Part shown: positions 34,158-42,249 of the stretch, in pieces | Numbering within the stretch: the stretch's first letter is position 1 | Layout of the letters: each line of letters opens with the position of its first letter | Position numbers and translations under genes: made by a program | Origin: Hymenobacter caeli | Lineage (GTDB): Bacteria > Bacteroidota > Bacteroidia > Cytophagales > Hymenobacteraceae | DNA: 64,000 bases | Reading direction: 5' to 3' | Assembly (NCBI RefSeq): GCF_013294115.1 | Contig: NZ_JABSNP010000004.1 | Location: 248,001 to 312,000, forward strand | Notes under the pieces: model-generated | Seen by the model: the letters and a program-made list of their open reading frames with translations, nothing else | Told to the model about the DNA's origin: nothing | Database searches by the model: none

Positions 34158-35301
34158 GCAGCGCCTGCAACCGAATCCAGCGCTCGGGCAGGTCGCCCTG
34201 CGAGGCGTGGAGGTAGTCTTCGTACGAGCACGGCACCACGCGCTTCACGGCGCTGTCGCCCAGGCTTTCCACCTCCATCCACCACTTCTCGGCCCGGCGC
34301 GACTTGTAGAACACGAGCTTGTCGGGGTTGCCGGGCAGCACCACGGTGTAGGTGAGGAAGCGGTAGGTGCCGAAGCCGGTTTCGGGCCGGCGGTGGTAAA
34401 AGCCTTCCACGAAGTACCAGAGCATGGTGGCCAGCGCGGCGGCGGCCAGGCCGTGGGCATCGTGCTCGGGCCGGTAGCCGTAGAGGCCCAGCGACGTGAG
34501 CTGCTCGCTGTGCCCGGCGTACCAGCACAGCTGGGTAGCATCGTCGGCGCTCAGGCCGAAGGGGTTGGCGGGGGCGTAGCCGGGGGCGTCGGGCCAGCGC
34601 ACGGCCGCCAGGTCGATGCTCAGGAAATCGGCCTGGCGCACCAGCGGCTCGGCCTGGCGCCGGTCGGTGCGGATGGCCCCCACGCTCATCGTGTCGAAGT
34701 GCATCTTCTCCAGGGCCACCAGCACCTCGGGCGGCGTGAGGTACTGCTGGTGGCCCAGGTGGGCCAGGCTGAACACGTAGTTGGGCTCGTGCACCAGCAG
34801 GCGGCGCAGGTGGCTGGTTTCGGGGGCGGTGGCGGGGCCCGGCTCGGCCATGTCGGGGCGGGCGTCCACCACGGCAAAGCTCACCGGCCGCTCCTGGGTT
34901 TCGTAGGCCAGGAACTGCCCGTAGTCGAGGTCGTGCGAGCCGCCCAGCAGCACGGGCACGGTGTTGGCGTCGAGCAGCGCGGCCACGATTTCGCGCAGCC
35001 GCTGGTAGGTATCGTCCAGCGTGAGGCCGGGGCGCAGGTTGCCCAGGTCCACGAGCCGCAGGGCTCCGGTGCCTTTCTGCAACTGGTAAAATCGCTCGCG
35101 CACGCGGTTGGCCCCGTGGTGGCCGGCGGGCGGGGCCCCCGCGGCGCTGCCGCGCCACTCGTCGAGGCCCAGGATGGCCAGGTCGGCCCCGCGCCAGTCG
35201 GGGAAGGTTTCGGTGAAGCGGGCGGCGTAAGCCGCCAGGGCGGTGGGGGAGGCCGGGTGCTCGTCGTCGGCGAGCGGGTCAAAAAACAGGGCCAGGTTCA
35301 T
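34150..35301 (-). CDS. Arginase/formimidoylglutamase-fold protein with altered metal site
   Basis: A 383-residue member of the ureohydrolase (arginase/agmatinase/formiminoglutamase) fold, from the ATG at 35301. The framework is clear: VPVLLGGSHDLDYGQ (His123 as the first metal ligand), SFAVVDARPDM (146-150) and LSIDLAAVRWPDAPG (228-240). The canonical DAHxD has become DARPD (Arg148 for the ligand His), and SxDxD has become SIDLA (Ala232 for the ligand Asp). A di-manganese centre is therefore unlikely as in classical arginase. In Bacteroidota such proteins are usually annotated formimidoylglutamase. No hut genes are adjacent; substrate unknown. Confidence 0.8.
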   Translation of the reverse strand: MNLALFFDPLADDEHPASPTALAAYAARFTETFPDWRGADLAILGLDEWRGSAAGAPPAGHHGANRVRERFYQLQKGTGALRLVDLGNLRPGLTLDDTYQRLREIVAALLDANTVPVLLGGSHDLDYGQFLAYETQERPVSFAVVDARPDMAEPGPATAPETSHLRRLLVHEPNYVFSLAHLGHQQYLTPPEVLVALEKMHFDTMSVGAIRTDRRQAEPLVRQADFLSIDLAAVRWPDAPGYAPANPFGLSADDATQLCWYAGHSEQLTSLGLYGYRPEHDAHGLAAAALATMLWYFVEGFYHRRPETGFGTYRFLTYTVVLPGNPDKLVFYKSRRAEKWWMEVESLGDSAVKRVVPCSYEDYLHASQGDLPERWIRLQALLG

Positions 35302-35383
35302 GGAAGCGCAAAAAGGCGGGAGCGCGAAATTACTCCTCCCCGGCACGGCCGCCGCATCATTTGGCCGGTCGGGGCGGGGTAGA

Positions 35384-35404
35384 AGGTCGGCAAGCCGACT
35401 ACCT
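35384..35404. repeat. Small hairpin upstream of the acyl-CoA synthetase gene
   Basis: AGGTCGGC and GCCGACTACCT flank an AA dinucleotide; the stem has a two-base bulge. It lies in the 177-bp divergent gap, 75 nt before the ATG at 35479. Could be a degenerate intergenic repeat or an mRNA hairpin. Weak. Confidence 0.35.
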
Positions 35405-35478
35405 GCCGCTCATCTAATCAAAAAAGCTCGTTTATTTATCCACGATTTCACCCCGCCAAAGCCTTATCCCACCCGCTG

Positions 35479-37254
35479 ATGGACGTTCGCCGCTCTTTCG
35501 ATATCCTGCCCTACCAACTCGCCAAGTTCCCCAAGGCCGACGCCCTGGCCGCCAAAATCGACGGCCAGTGGACGCCCACCAGCACCCAGCAGGCCCAGGA
35601 CCAGATTAACCTGGTCAGCCTTGGCCTGGTGGCCCTGGGCCTGCAGCGCGGCGACAAAGTGGCCCTCATCAGCCTCAACCGGCCCGAGTGGCTGCTGGCC
35701 GACTTCGGCATCGCCCAAATCGGCGGCACCAGCGTGCCCATGTACCCCAGCATTACGGTCGAGGACTACAAGTACATCTTCACCGACGCCGGCGTGAAGG
35801 CGGTGTTCGTGTCCGACGAAAAGCTGTTTCACAAGGTGCAGGAGGCCACGGCGGGCCTGAACATCCCGGCCGCCAACGTTTTCACGTTTGATAAAGTCGC
35901 GGGGGCCCGCCATTTCAGCGAGCTGCTGGAACTGGGAAAAAAGGGCCAGGCCGCCGATTTGGAGCCCCTGAAAGCCGCCGTGGAGCCCGGCGACCTGATG
36001 ACCCTGATTTACACCAGCGGCACCACCGGCCAGCCCAAGGGCGTGATGCTCAGCCACGACAACCTGCTCAGCAACTGCCGCAACTCCAAGCGGTTCGTGC
36101 CCGTCAACGAGCACGACAAGGCCCTGAGCTTCCTGCCGCTGTGCCACATCTTCGAGCGCATGGTGACGTATTTGTACATGATGAGCGGCGTGAGCATTTA
36201 TTACGCCGAGAGCATGGAAACCATCGCCGAAAACCTGCGCGAGGTGAAGCCCGAAATCTTCACCACCGTGCCGCGCCTGCTCGAAAAAGTGTACGACCGC
36301 ATCGTGGCCAAGGGCCACGAGCAAACCGGCGTCAAGCACAAGCTTTTCTTCTGGGCCCTGGACCTGGGCCTGAAATTCGACACCCAGAAAAACCAGGGCT
36401 TTGTGTACAACACCGAGCTGGCGCTGGCCAATAAACTCATCTTCAGCAAGTGGCGCGAGGCGCTGGGCGGCAACCTGCGCTGCATCGTGAGCGGCGGCGG
36501 GGCCCTGCAGCCGCGCCTGGCCCGGGTGTTCTGGGCGGCCGGCATCCGCGTGATGGAGGGCTACGGCCTCACCGAAACCTCGCCCGTGATTGCCGTGAAC
36601 GGCTACGAGCCCCGCGACAACCTGATTGGCACCGTGGGGCCCCTCATCGAGAACATGAAAGTGCGCATCGCGGCCGACGGCGAAATCCTCACCAAGTCGT
36701 CGTCCGTGATGCTGGGCTACTACAACAAGCCCGACCTCACCGCCGAAACCATCGACGCCGACGGCTGGCTGCACACCGGCGACATCGGCGAACTGGTAGA
36801 TGGCCGGTTCCTGAAAATCACCGACCGCAAAAAGGAAATGTTCAAGACGTCGGGCGGCAAGTACATTGCCCCGCAAGTCATTGAGGGCAAGCTCAAGGAA
36901 GACCCGCTCATCGAGCAGGCCATGGTGGTGGGGGCCGACCAGAAGTTTCCCGCCGCGCTGGTCGTCCCGTCCTTCGCCGACCTGCGGGGCTGGTGCAAGC
37001 GCCACGGTGTGCCCGAGGCATCCGACGCGGAAATCATTAAAAACGAGAAAGTTGTGGATCTGTACGAGGGCCTGGTAAAAAAGTACAACCAGAGTTTCGC
37101 GCAGTGGGAGCAGGTGAAGCGCATCGTGCTCCTGCCCGAGCAGTGGACCGTAGAAAGCGGCGAGATGACGCCCACCATGAAGGTGAAGCGCAAGGTGATA
37201 ACGGAGAAAAACAAGGCGCTAATCGAAGGCTTGTATAAGCAAAGCGCGGTATGA
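35479..37254 (+). CDS. Long-chain acyl-CoA synthetase (AMP-forming)
   Basis: Activates fatty acids to acyl-CoA with ATP, the entry step of beta-oxidation. The 591 residues contain the ATP-binding TLIYTSGTTGQPKGVMLSH (about 175-193), the A4-type YYAESMETI, EGYGLTETSPV (near 358), and the ITDRKKEMFKTSGGKYIAPQVIE segment (about 447-469) with the catalytic lysine. The long-chain/FadD15-like form has an extended C-terminus ending EGLYKQSAV. It is 142 bp upstream of marR on the same strand. No copy of the proposed MarR operator is seen in its own upstream region. Confidence 0.95.
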   Translation: MDVRRSFDILPYQLAKFPKADALAAKIDGQWTPTSTQQAQDQINLVSLGLVALGLQRGDKVALISLNRPEWLLADFGIAQIGGTSVPMYPSITVEDYKYIFTDAGVKAVFVSDEKLFHKVQEATAGLNIPAANVFTFDKVAGARHFSELLELGKKGQAADLEPLKAAVEPGDLMTLIYTSGTTGQPKGVMLSHDNLLSNCRNSKRFVPVNEHDKALSFLPLCHIFERMVTYLYMMSGVSIYYAESMETIAENLREVKPEIFTTVPRLLEKVYDRIVAKGHEQTGVKHKLFFWALDLGLKFDTQKNQGFVYNTELALANKLIFSKWREALGGNLRCIVSGGGALQPRLARVFWAAGIRVMEGYGLTETSPVIAVNGYEPRDNLIGTVGPLIENMKVRIAADGEILTKSSSVMLGYYNKPDLTAETIDADGWLHTGDIGELVDGRFLKITDRKKEMFKTSGGKYIAPQVIEGKLKEDPLIEQAMVVGADQKFPAALVVPSFADLRGWCKRHGVPEASDAEIIKNEKVVDLYEGLVKKYNQSFAQWEQVKRIVLLPEQWTVESGEMTPTMKVKRKVITEKNKALIEGLYKQSAV

Positions 37255-37343
37255 TGCGCCCGGACCACGGGCACGTGCGGCCCAGCCCGGCCGCCGATTG
37301 AGCCAGGCAGCTAATCCTGCGGGCCCAAAAGTTCTGCCATAAG

Positions 37344-37370
37344 TAGTATGCAAGCCTAACAAATCCTTTG
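37344..37370 (+). promoter_or_regulatory. Proposed MarR operator 1 overlapping the marR-fadNA promoter
   Basis: TAGTATGCAAGCCTAACA (37344-37361) is an imperfect palindrome whose core TATGCAAGCCTA (37347-37358) is centred on AA. ATCCTTTG at 37363-37370 is a near-match -7 element, so the site fills the space just upstream of -7 where a bound repressor would block RNA polymerase. The marR ATG is 26 nt downstream. The longer context TGCCATAAnTAGTA is also shared with site 3 at 42190. Two further copies lie upstream of fadE. Confidence 0.75.
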
Positions 37371-37396
37371 TAAGTTTACTGCCCTTATCCACTCGT

Positions 37397-37873
37397 ATGA
37401 AACCCGAAGAAACCGTCGATTACAACATCAAAGTGGCCTGGCACGCCATTTCGCGGATGTACAACAACCAGGCGGCCCAGAACGACATCACCACCAGCAT
37501 CGGCTTCGTGCTGCTGAACATCGACCAGGAAAACGGCATCCCGGCCACCAAAATCGCGCCGCTGCTGGGCCTCGAAACCCGCAGCCTCACGCGCATCCTG
37601 CGCAGCATGGAAGAGCAGGGCCTGATTTACAAGCAGGCCGACACCCAGGACAAACGCTCGGTGCGCATCTTCCTGACGGCCCTGGGCTTGGAGAAAAAGG
37701 AAGTTTCGCGTCAGACCGTGCGCCACTTCAACCAGAAGGTGCGCGAGAAAATCCCGCAGGCCCAACTCGACGTGTTCCTGAAAGTAGCCGCCCAAATCAC
37801 CGGCATGATTGAGGGCAAAACCCTGTTCGACGGCTTCGAATTGAAGCCGCTGCTCCAGGAAAAACCCGCTTAG
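37397..37873 (+). CDS. MarR family transcriptional regulator of the fatty-acid locus
   Basis: A 158-residue winged helix-turn-helix repressor-type protein. Helices that form the dimer are at both ends; the DNA-binding part is about residues 50-100: IPATKIAPLLGLETRSLTRILRSMEEQGLIYKQADTQDKRSVRIFLTALG, with the wing DTQDKRSVRIF. The N-terminus is MKPEETVDYNIKVAWHAISRMYNNQA. It lies 46 bp upstream of fadN, so it is probably the first gene of the marR-fadN-fadA operon. The palindrome in its own promoter suggests autoregulation. The ligand is presumably an acyl-CoA or fatty acid (inference). Confidence 0.92.
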   Translation: MKPEETVDYNIKVAWHAISRMYNNQAAQNDITTSIGFVLLNIDQENGIPATKIAPLLGLETRSLTRILRSMEEQGLIYKQADTQDKRSVRIFLTALGLEKKEVSRQTVRHFNQKVREKIPQAQLDVFLKVAAQITGMIEGKTLFDGFELKPLLQEKPA

Positions 37874-37919
37874 CACCGTTCTCAAGTCACGCATTCGCCC
37901 ACCCAGTCCTTTGAACTGA

Positions 37920-40328
37920 ATGAAACGAACCATCAAGAAAGTTGCCGTCCTCGGCTCCGGCGTCATGGGCGCGCGCATCGCCTGCCACTTCGCCAACATC
38001 GGCGTGCAGGTGCTGCTGCTCGACATCGCCCCCAAAGACCTGCTGCCCGCCGAAGAAGCCAAGGGCTTGAAGCTGGACGCACCCGCCGTGCGCAACCGCA
38101 TCGTAAATACTGCGCTCCAGGCCGCAATCGTTGCCAACCCCTCGCCGCTCTATCGCAAAGCCGACGCCAGCCGCATCAAAACCGGCAACTTCGACGACAA
38201 CCTCAAGGAAATTGCCGGCTGCGACTGGACGATTGAGGTGGTTGTGGAGCGGCTCGACATCAAGAAGAGCCTTTACGAGCGGGTGGAGCAGTTTCGTAAG
38301 AAGGGCACGCTCATTACGAGCAACACCTCAGGCATTCCCATTCACCTGCTGGCCGAGGGCCGTTCCGACGACTTCCGCCGAAACTTTGCCGGCACGCACT
38401 TCTTCAACCCGCCGCGCTACCTGAAGCTGCTCGAAATCATCCCGACGCCGGAAACCGCGCCGGACGTGGTGGATTTCCTGGTGCACTACGGCGACCTGTA
38501 CCTGGGCAAAACCACCGTGCTGGCCAAGGACACGCCCGGCTTCATCGCCAACCGCGTGGGCGTGTTCGCCCTGCTCGACGGCATGAAAACCATGCAAAAG
38601 CTGGGCCTGACGGTGGAAGAAACCGACAAGCTGACGGGCCCCGTGATTGGCCACGCCAAATCGGCCACGCTGCGCACCTCCGACGTGGTGGGCCTCGACA
38701 CGACCATCAACGTGGCCAACGGCCTAGCCCAGGGCCTGCCCCACGACGAGGCCAAGGACGTGTTCGAGCTGCCCGATTTCATCCAGAAGATGGGCGAGAG
38801 CAAGTGGCTGGGCGACAAAACCGGCCAGGGCTTCTATAAGAAAGTGAAGGGCGAGGGCGGCAAGTCGGAAATCTACGCCCTGGACTTGGCCACAATGGAG
38901 TACAAGCCGAGCCAGAAAGTAAAATTTGCCACGCTGGAAGCCACCAAAACCATCGAGAAGCTGGCCGACCGCTTCAAGGTGCTGGTGGCCGGCAAAGACA
39001 AGGCCGGCGAGTTTTACCGCCTGAGCTTCGGGGGCCTCTTCGCCTACGTGAGCAACCGCGTGCCCGAAATTGCCGACCAGCTTCACAAGATTGACGACGC
39101 CCTGCGCGCCGGCTTCGGCTGGGAACTGGGCCCCTTCGAAACCTGGGACGCGCTGGGCGTGCAGGCCGGCATCGACCTGGCCCAGGCTGCCGGCCGCACC
39201 GTGGCCCCGTGGGTGACGGAAATGCTGGCCGCCGGCCACGCCACCTTCTACAAGGTGAGCGCCGCGGGCGTGCGGGAGTTTTACGACATTGCGAGCAAGC
39301 AGTACCAGCCCGTTTCGGGCGTGGAGAATTTCATCATCCTCGACAACCTGCGGGCCAGCGGCAAGGTGCTGTGGCACAACGCCGGGGCCTCGGTTATCGA
39401 CCTCGGCGACGGGATTCTGAACGTGGAGTTCCACTCCAAAATGAACTCGCTGGGCCAGGACGTGATTCTGGGCCTGCTGAAAGGCGTGGAGATGGCCGAA
39501 AACGGCTACCGCGGCCTCGTGGTGGGCAACGACGGCCCCAACTTCTCGGCCGGGGCCAACCTGGGCCTGGTGTACATGCAGGCCCTGGAGCAGGAGTTTG
39601 ACGAGCTGAACCTGATGATTCAGCAGTTCCAGCAGGCCATGATGCGGATGCGCTACAGCAGCATCCCGGTGGTGGGCACCCCGCACGGCCTCACGCTGGG
39701 CGGCGGCTGCGAGCTAAACCTGCACTGCGACAAAGTGGTGGCCGCGGCCGAGTCCTACATCGGCCTCGTCGAGTTCGGCGTGGGCCTGATACCGGGCGGC
39801 GGCGGCACCAAAGAAATGACGCTGCGCACCGCCGCCAAGTACGAAGACGGCGAGCCGGAATTCAACCTGCTGCGCAACACCTACATGACCATCAGCACGG
39901 CCAAAGTATCCACCTCCGCCGCCGAAGCCTTCGACCTGGGCTTCCTGCGCCGGGGCGACGAAGTGGTGCTGAATGCCAACCGCGTCATCGCCCAGGCCAA
40001 GTCCGCCGCCCTGGAGCTGGCCGATGCCGGCTACTCGCAGCCCACCCAAAAAACCAACGTCAAGGTGCACGGCAAGGGGGCCCTGGCCATGTTCCGCACC
40101 GGCGTGTACGCCATGCAGCAGGGCAACTACATCTCGAAGCACGACGAGTTGATTGCCAACAAGCTGGCCTACGTGATGTGCGGCGGCGACCTGAGTGCGC
40201 CCACCGAAGTGAGCGAGCAATACCTGCTGGATTTGGAGCGCGATGCGTTTTTGAGTCTCTGCGGGGAGCGCAAGACGCTGGAGCGGATTCAGAGCATCCT
40301 CACCACTGGCAAGCCGCTGCGTAATTAA
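37920..40328 (+). CDS. fadN: 3-hydroxyacyl-CoA dehydrogenase/enoyl-CoA hydratase, FadN type
   Basis: A bifunctional beta-oxidation enzyme for hydration and dehydrogenation of enoyl-CoA. In the 802 residues the NAD-binding dehydrogenase part comes first (KKVAVLGSGVMGARIACHFANIGVQVLLLD, residues 6-35; the catalytic-region HFFNPPRYLKLLEIIPT near 160), then C-terminal dehydrogenase domains. The crotonase part is last (about 490-700: GLVVGNDGPNFSAGANLG, PVVGTPHGLTLGGGCELNLHCDKVVA, GLIPGGGGTKEM). This order is that of Bacillus FadN, the reverse of E. coli FadB. It lies 46 bp after marR and is separated from fadA by an inverted repeat. Confidence 0.95.
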   Translation: MKRTIKKVAVLGSGVMGARIACHFANIGVQVLLLDIAPKDLLPAEEAKGLKLDAPAVRNRIVNTALQAAIVANPSPLYRKADASRIKTGNFDDNLKEIAGCDWTIEVVVERLDIKKSLYERVEQFRKKGTLITSNTSGIPIHLLAEGRSDDFRRNFAGTHFFNPPRYLKLLEIIPTPETAPDVVDFLVHYGDLYLGKTTVLAKDTPGFIANRVGVFALLDGMKTMQKLGLTVEETDKLTGPVIGHAKSATLRTSDVVGLDTTINVANGLAQGLPHDEAKDVFELPDFIQKMGESKWLGDKTGQGFYKKVKGEGGKSEIYALDLATMEYKPSQKVKFATLEATKTIEKLADRFKVLVAGKDKAGEFYRLSFGGLFAYVSNRVPEIADQLHKIDDALRAGFGWELGPFETWDALGVQAGIDLAQAAGRTVAPWVTEMLAAGHATFYKVSAAGVREFYDIASKQYQPVSGVENFIILDNLRASGKVLWHNAGASVIDLGDGILNVEFHSKMNSLGQDVILGLLKGVEMAENGYRGLVVGNDGPNFSAGANLGLVYMQALEQEFDELNLMIQQFQQAMMRMRYSSIPVVGTPHGLTLGGGCELNLHCDKVVAAAESYIGLVEFGVGLIPGGGGTKEMTLRTAAKYEDGEPEFNLLRNTYMTISTAKVSTSAAEAFDLGFLRRGDEVVLNANRVIAQAKSAALELADAGYSQPTQKTNVKVHGKGALAMFRTGVYAMQQGNYISKHDELIANKLAYVMCGGDLSAPTEVSEQYLLDLERDAFLSLCGERKTLERIQSILTTGKPLRN

Positions 40329-40330
40329 TT

Positions 40331-40406
40331 ATTTCGCACAGAGTTCACCGAGTTAGGAAGAGTTTTTTTCTGTGAAACTCGGTGAAACTCTGTGAACTCC
40401 GTGCGA
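40331..40406. repeat. Inverted repeat of CTCTGTGAAACTC words between fadN and fadA
   Basis: The left arm 40331-40354 (TCGCACAGAGTTCACCGAGTT core) pairs with the right arm 40376-40406, which carries one extra copy of the AACTCTGTG-type word. The spacer includes seven T. The element starts 2 nt after the fadN stop codon and ends 19 nt before the fadA ATG. Confidence 0.82.
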
Positions 40407-40425
40407 TAAACCCTCTAGCATCATC

Positions 40426-41610
40426 ATGACCCAAACCGCCTATATCGTCGCCGGCTACCGCACCGCCGTCGGCAAAGCCCCCCGGGGCGTCTTCCGCTTC
40501 ACCCGCCCCGACGACCTCGCCGCCGAGGTTATCAAGCACCTCGTCAAGTCGGTGCCGGCGCTGGACCCTAGCCGCGTGGACGACGTGATTGTGGGCAACG
40601 CCGTGCCCGAGGCCGAGCAGGGCCTGCAAATGGGCCGCCTCATCTCGCTGCTGGCGCTGCCCATCAACGTGCCGGGCCTCATCGTGAACCGCTACTGCGG
40701 CTCGGGCGTTGAAACCATCGCCATGGCCGTGGGCAAAATCACGGCCGGCATGGCCGAGTGCATCATCGCCGGCGGTACCGAAAGCATGAGCATGGTGCCC
40801 ACCGTGGGCTGGAAAACGGTGCCCAACTACAAGCTCGCCAACGAGCACCCCGACTACTACATGGGCATGGGCCTGACGGCCGAAGCCGTGGCCCAGGACT
40901 ACAAAATCTCGCGCCAGGACCAGGACGAATTCTCCTACGCCTCGCACCAGAAGGCCATCAAGGCCATTGCCGCCGGCAAGTTCAAGAAGAGCATCGTGCC
41001 TATTACGGTCGAGGAAACCTACCTCGACCAAGCCACCGGTAAGAAGAAAAACCGCTCCTACGTGGTGGACACCGACGAGGGCCCCCGCGCCGATACCTCG
41101 GTGGAGGCCCTGGCCAAGCTGCGCCCCGTGTTCGCCGCCAACGGCAGCGTCACGGCCGGTAATTCCTCTCAAACCTCCGACGGCGCGGCCTTCGTGCTGG
41201 TGATGAGCGAGCGGATGGTAAAGGAGCTGAACCTGGAGCCCATTGCCCGCATGGTCACCTACGCCACCGAGGGCGTCGACCCGCGCATCATGGGCATGGG
41301 CCCCATCAAGGCCGTGCCGAAAGCCCTCAAGCAAGCCGGCATGAAGCTGGAAGACATCGACCTGTTCGAGCTAAACGAGGCCTTCGCCTCGCAGAGCCTG
41401 GCCGTGGTGCGCGAGCTGGGCATCAATGCCGAAAAGCTGAACGTGAACGGCGGGGCCATTGCCCTGGGCCACCCGCTGGGCTGCTCGGGGGCCAAGCTCT
41501 CCATCCAATTGTTCGACGAGCTACGCGACCGGGGCCAGAAGTACGGCATCGTAACCGCCTGCGTGGGCGGCGGCCAGGGCGTGGCGGGTATTTATGAGTT
41601 GCTGAAGTAA
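40426..41610 (+). CDS. fadA: Acetyl-CoA acyltransferase (3-ketoacyl-CoA thiolase)
   Basis: Cleaves 3-ketoacyl-CoA with CoA in the last step of each beta-oxidation cycle. The 394 residues have the acyl-accepting Cys91 in [12 protein letters not shown], the [11 protein letters not shown] segment, His in [16 protein letters not shown], and the second catalytic Cys in [12 protein letters not shown] at the C-terminus. The start is the first ATG after the repeat. It is downstream of fadN in the same order as Bacillus subtilis fadN-fadA-fadE. Confidence 0.96.
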   Translation: MTQTAYIVAGYRTAVGKAPRGVFRFTRPDDLAAEVIKHLVKSVPALDPSRVDDVIVGNAVPEAEQGLQMGRLISLLALPINVPGLIVNRYCGSGVETIAMAVGKITAGMAECIIAGGTESMSMVPTVGWKTVPNYKLANEHPDYYMGMGLTAEAVAQDYKISRQDQDEFSYASHQKAIKAIAAGKFKKSIVPITVEETYLDQATGKKKNRSYVVDTDEGPRADTSVEALAKLRPVFAANGSVTAGNSSQTSDGAAFVLVMSERMVKELNLEPIARMVTYATEGVDPRIMGMGPIKAVPKALKQAGMKLEDIDLFELNEAFASQSLAVVRELGINAEKLNVNGGAIALGHPLGCSGAKLSIQLFDELRDRGQKYGIVTACVGGGQGVAGIYELLK

Positions 41611-41628
41611 GGCCCTGCTCCGTCTGAA

Positions 41629-41724
41629 TCGTCTGTCATGCTGACGAAAGAAGCATCTTATCAGGTTTGCATAACTGTTGTGCTACTTTGACAAGATGCT
41701 TTCTCCGTCAGCATGACAGACGAT
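41629..41724. repeat. Inverted repeat with GTCATGCTGACG...GAAGCATCTT arms
   Basis: The left arm 41629-41659 and right arm 41693-41724 are reverse complements apart from two or three positions, around a 33-nt loop. The words GTCATGCTGA and GAAGCATCT relate it to the element at 31732-31831, with diverged internal sequence. It fills most of the gap between the fadA stop (41610) and the YggL-like ATG (41738). Confidence 0.88.
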
Positions 41725-41737
41725 TTTAGCTGAAATC

Positions 41738-42085
41738 ATGAAAAAGCGACTGCGCAAGAAGCTGCGGCTTCAGGAGTTTCAGTACGATGGATTCGCCGTT
41801 TGCCTTAAATTGAACTTGGCCGACGATGATGAGACTAGATTGCCCTTTTGGCAAAAAATGGAAGCAGCTATTGAATCGCAAGGCTTGTACGTGATTGGGA
41901 GGGCGGATGATTTCTGGGTTATGACGAATTACAACCTTGTCCCTGTTCCCGCTATTAGGGAATCTGACCGCCATTGGATGAGAGACTGGATAGTACAACA
42001 GCCTGAGATTGCTCATTATCGAGTTCGCACCCCGTCTTATACTTGGTATCCGTGTTACGACCATAATGAAGCAGATTCAGATTAG
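41738..42085 (+). CDS. YggL family (DUF469) ribosome-associated-type protein
   Basis: A 115-residue cytosolic protein. The N-terminus KKRLRKKLRLQEFQYDGFAVCLKL matches the YggL signature LRKKL-x4-EFQ-x2-GF. The C-terminal DRHWMRDWIVQQPEIAHYRV resembles the EHRALVRKWLEERKLEEVEV end of YggL. In E. coli YggL binds the 50S subunit. The gene is clearly lower in GC (about 45%) than its neighbours, with many A/T-ending codons. It interrupts an otherwise classic fadN-fadA-fadE order and is bordered upstream by an inverted repeat, which suggests acquisition by transfer (inference). Confidence 0.75.
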   Translation: MKKRLRKKLRLQEFQYDGFAVCLKLNLADDDETRLPFWQKMEAAIESQGLYVIGRADDFWVMTNYNLVPVPAIRESDRHWMRDWIVQQPEIAHYRVRTPSYTWYPCYDHNEADSD

Positions 42086-42121
42086 AAAATTCTTAGCTAT
42101 TGAGATTCTTACTTGGTTAAA

Positions 42122-42139
42122 TAGTAGGCACGCCTAACA
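42122..42139 (+). promoter_or_regulatory. Proposed MarR operator 2, upstream of fadE
   Basis: TAGTAGGCACGCCTAACA. The inner 12 bases TAGGCACGCCTA form a perfect palindrome around AC (42125-42136). It lies 111 nt upstream of the fadE ATG and 68 bp from site 3 (centre to centre), allowing a looped or cooperative repressor complex. Confidence 0.7.
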
Positions 42140-42189
42140 TTTCTTCTTATCTTGCAGTATCAAATCCCGGGTCCCGCTGTTTGCCATAA

Positions 42190-42207
42190 TAGTAGGCGTG
42201 CCTAACA
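42190..42207 (+). promoter_or_regulatory. Proposed MarR operator 3, overlapping the fadE promoter
   Basis: TAGTAGGCGTGCCTAACA, inner palindrome TAGGCGTGCCTA (42193-42204). The preceding TTTGCCATAA (42180-42189) supplies a possible -33 TTTG and also matches the TGCCATAA that precedes site 1. ACACTTTC (42205-42212) sits where a -7 element would be. The fadE ATG is at 42250. Confidence 0.7.
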
Positions 42208-42249
42208 CTTTCCAAGTTCCATCCCTCAATTCTTCACTCAACAACCGTC

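Noticed and set aside
35464..37005. 513-codon minus-strand ORF antisense to the acyl-CoA synthetase
   Set aside because: Shadow frame of a clear AMP-forming synthetase.
42122..42207. Palindromes considered as DtxR/MntR-type metal boxes (TTAGGC-like)
   Set aside because: The sequence resembles such boxes, but no metal transport gene is near, while a MarR gene with the same site in its own promoter is; kept as a possible alternative for site identity.
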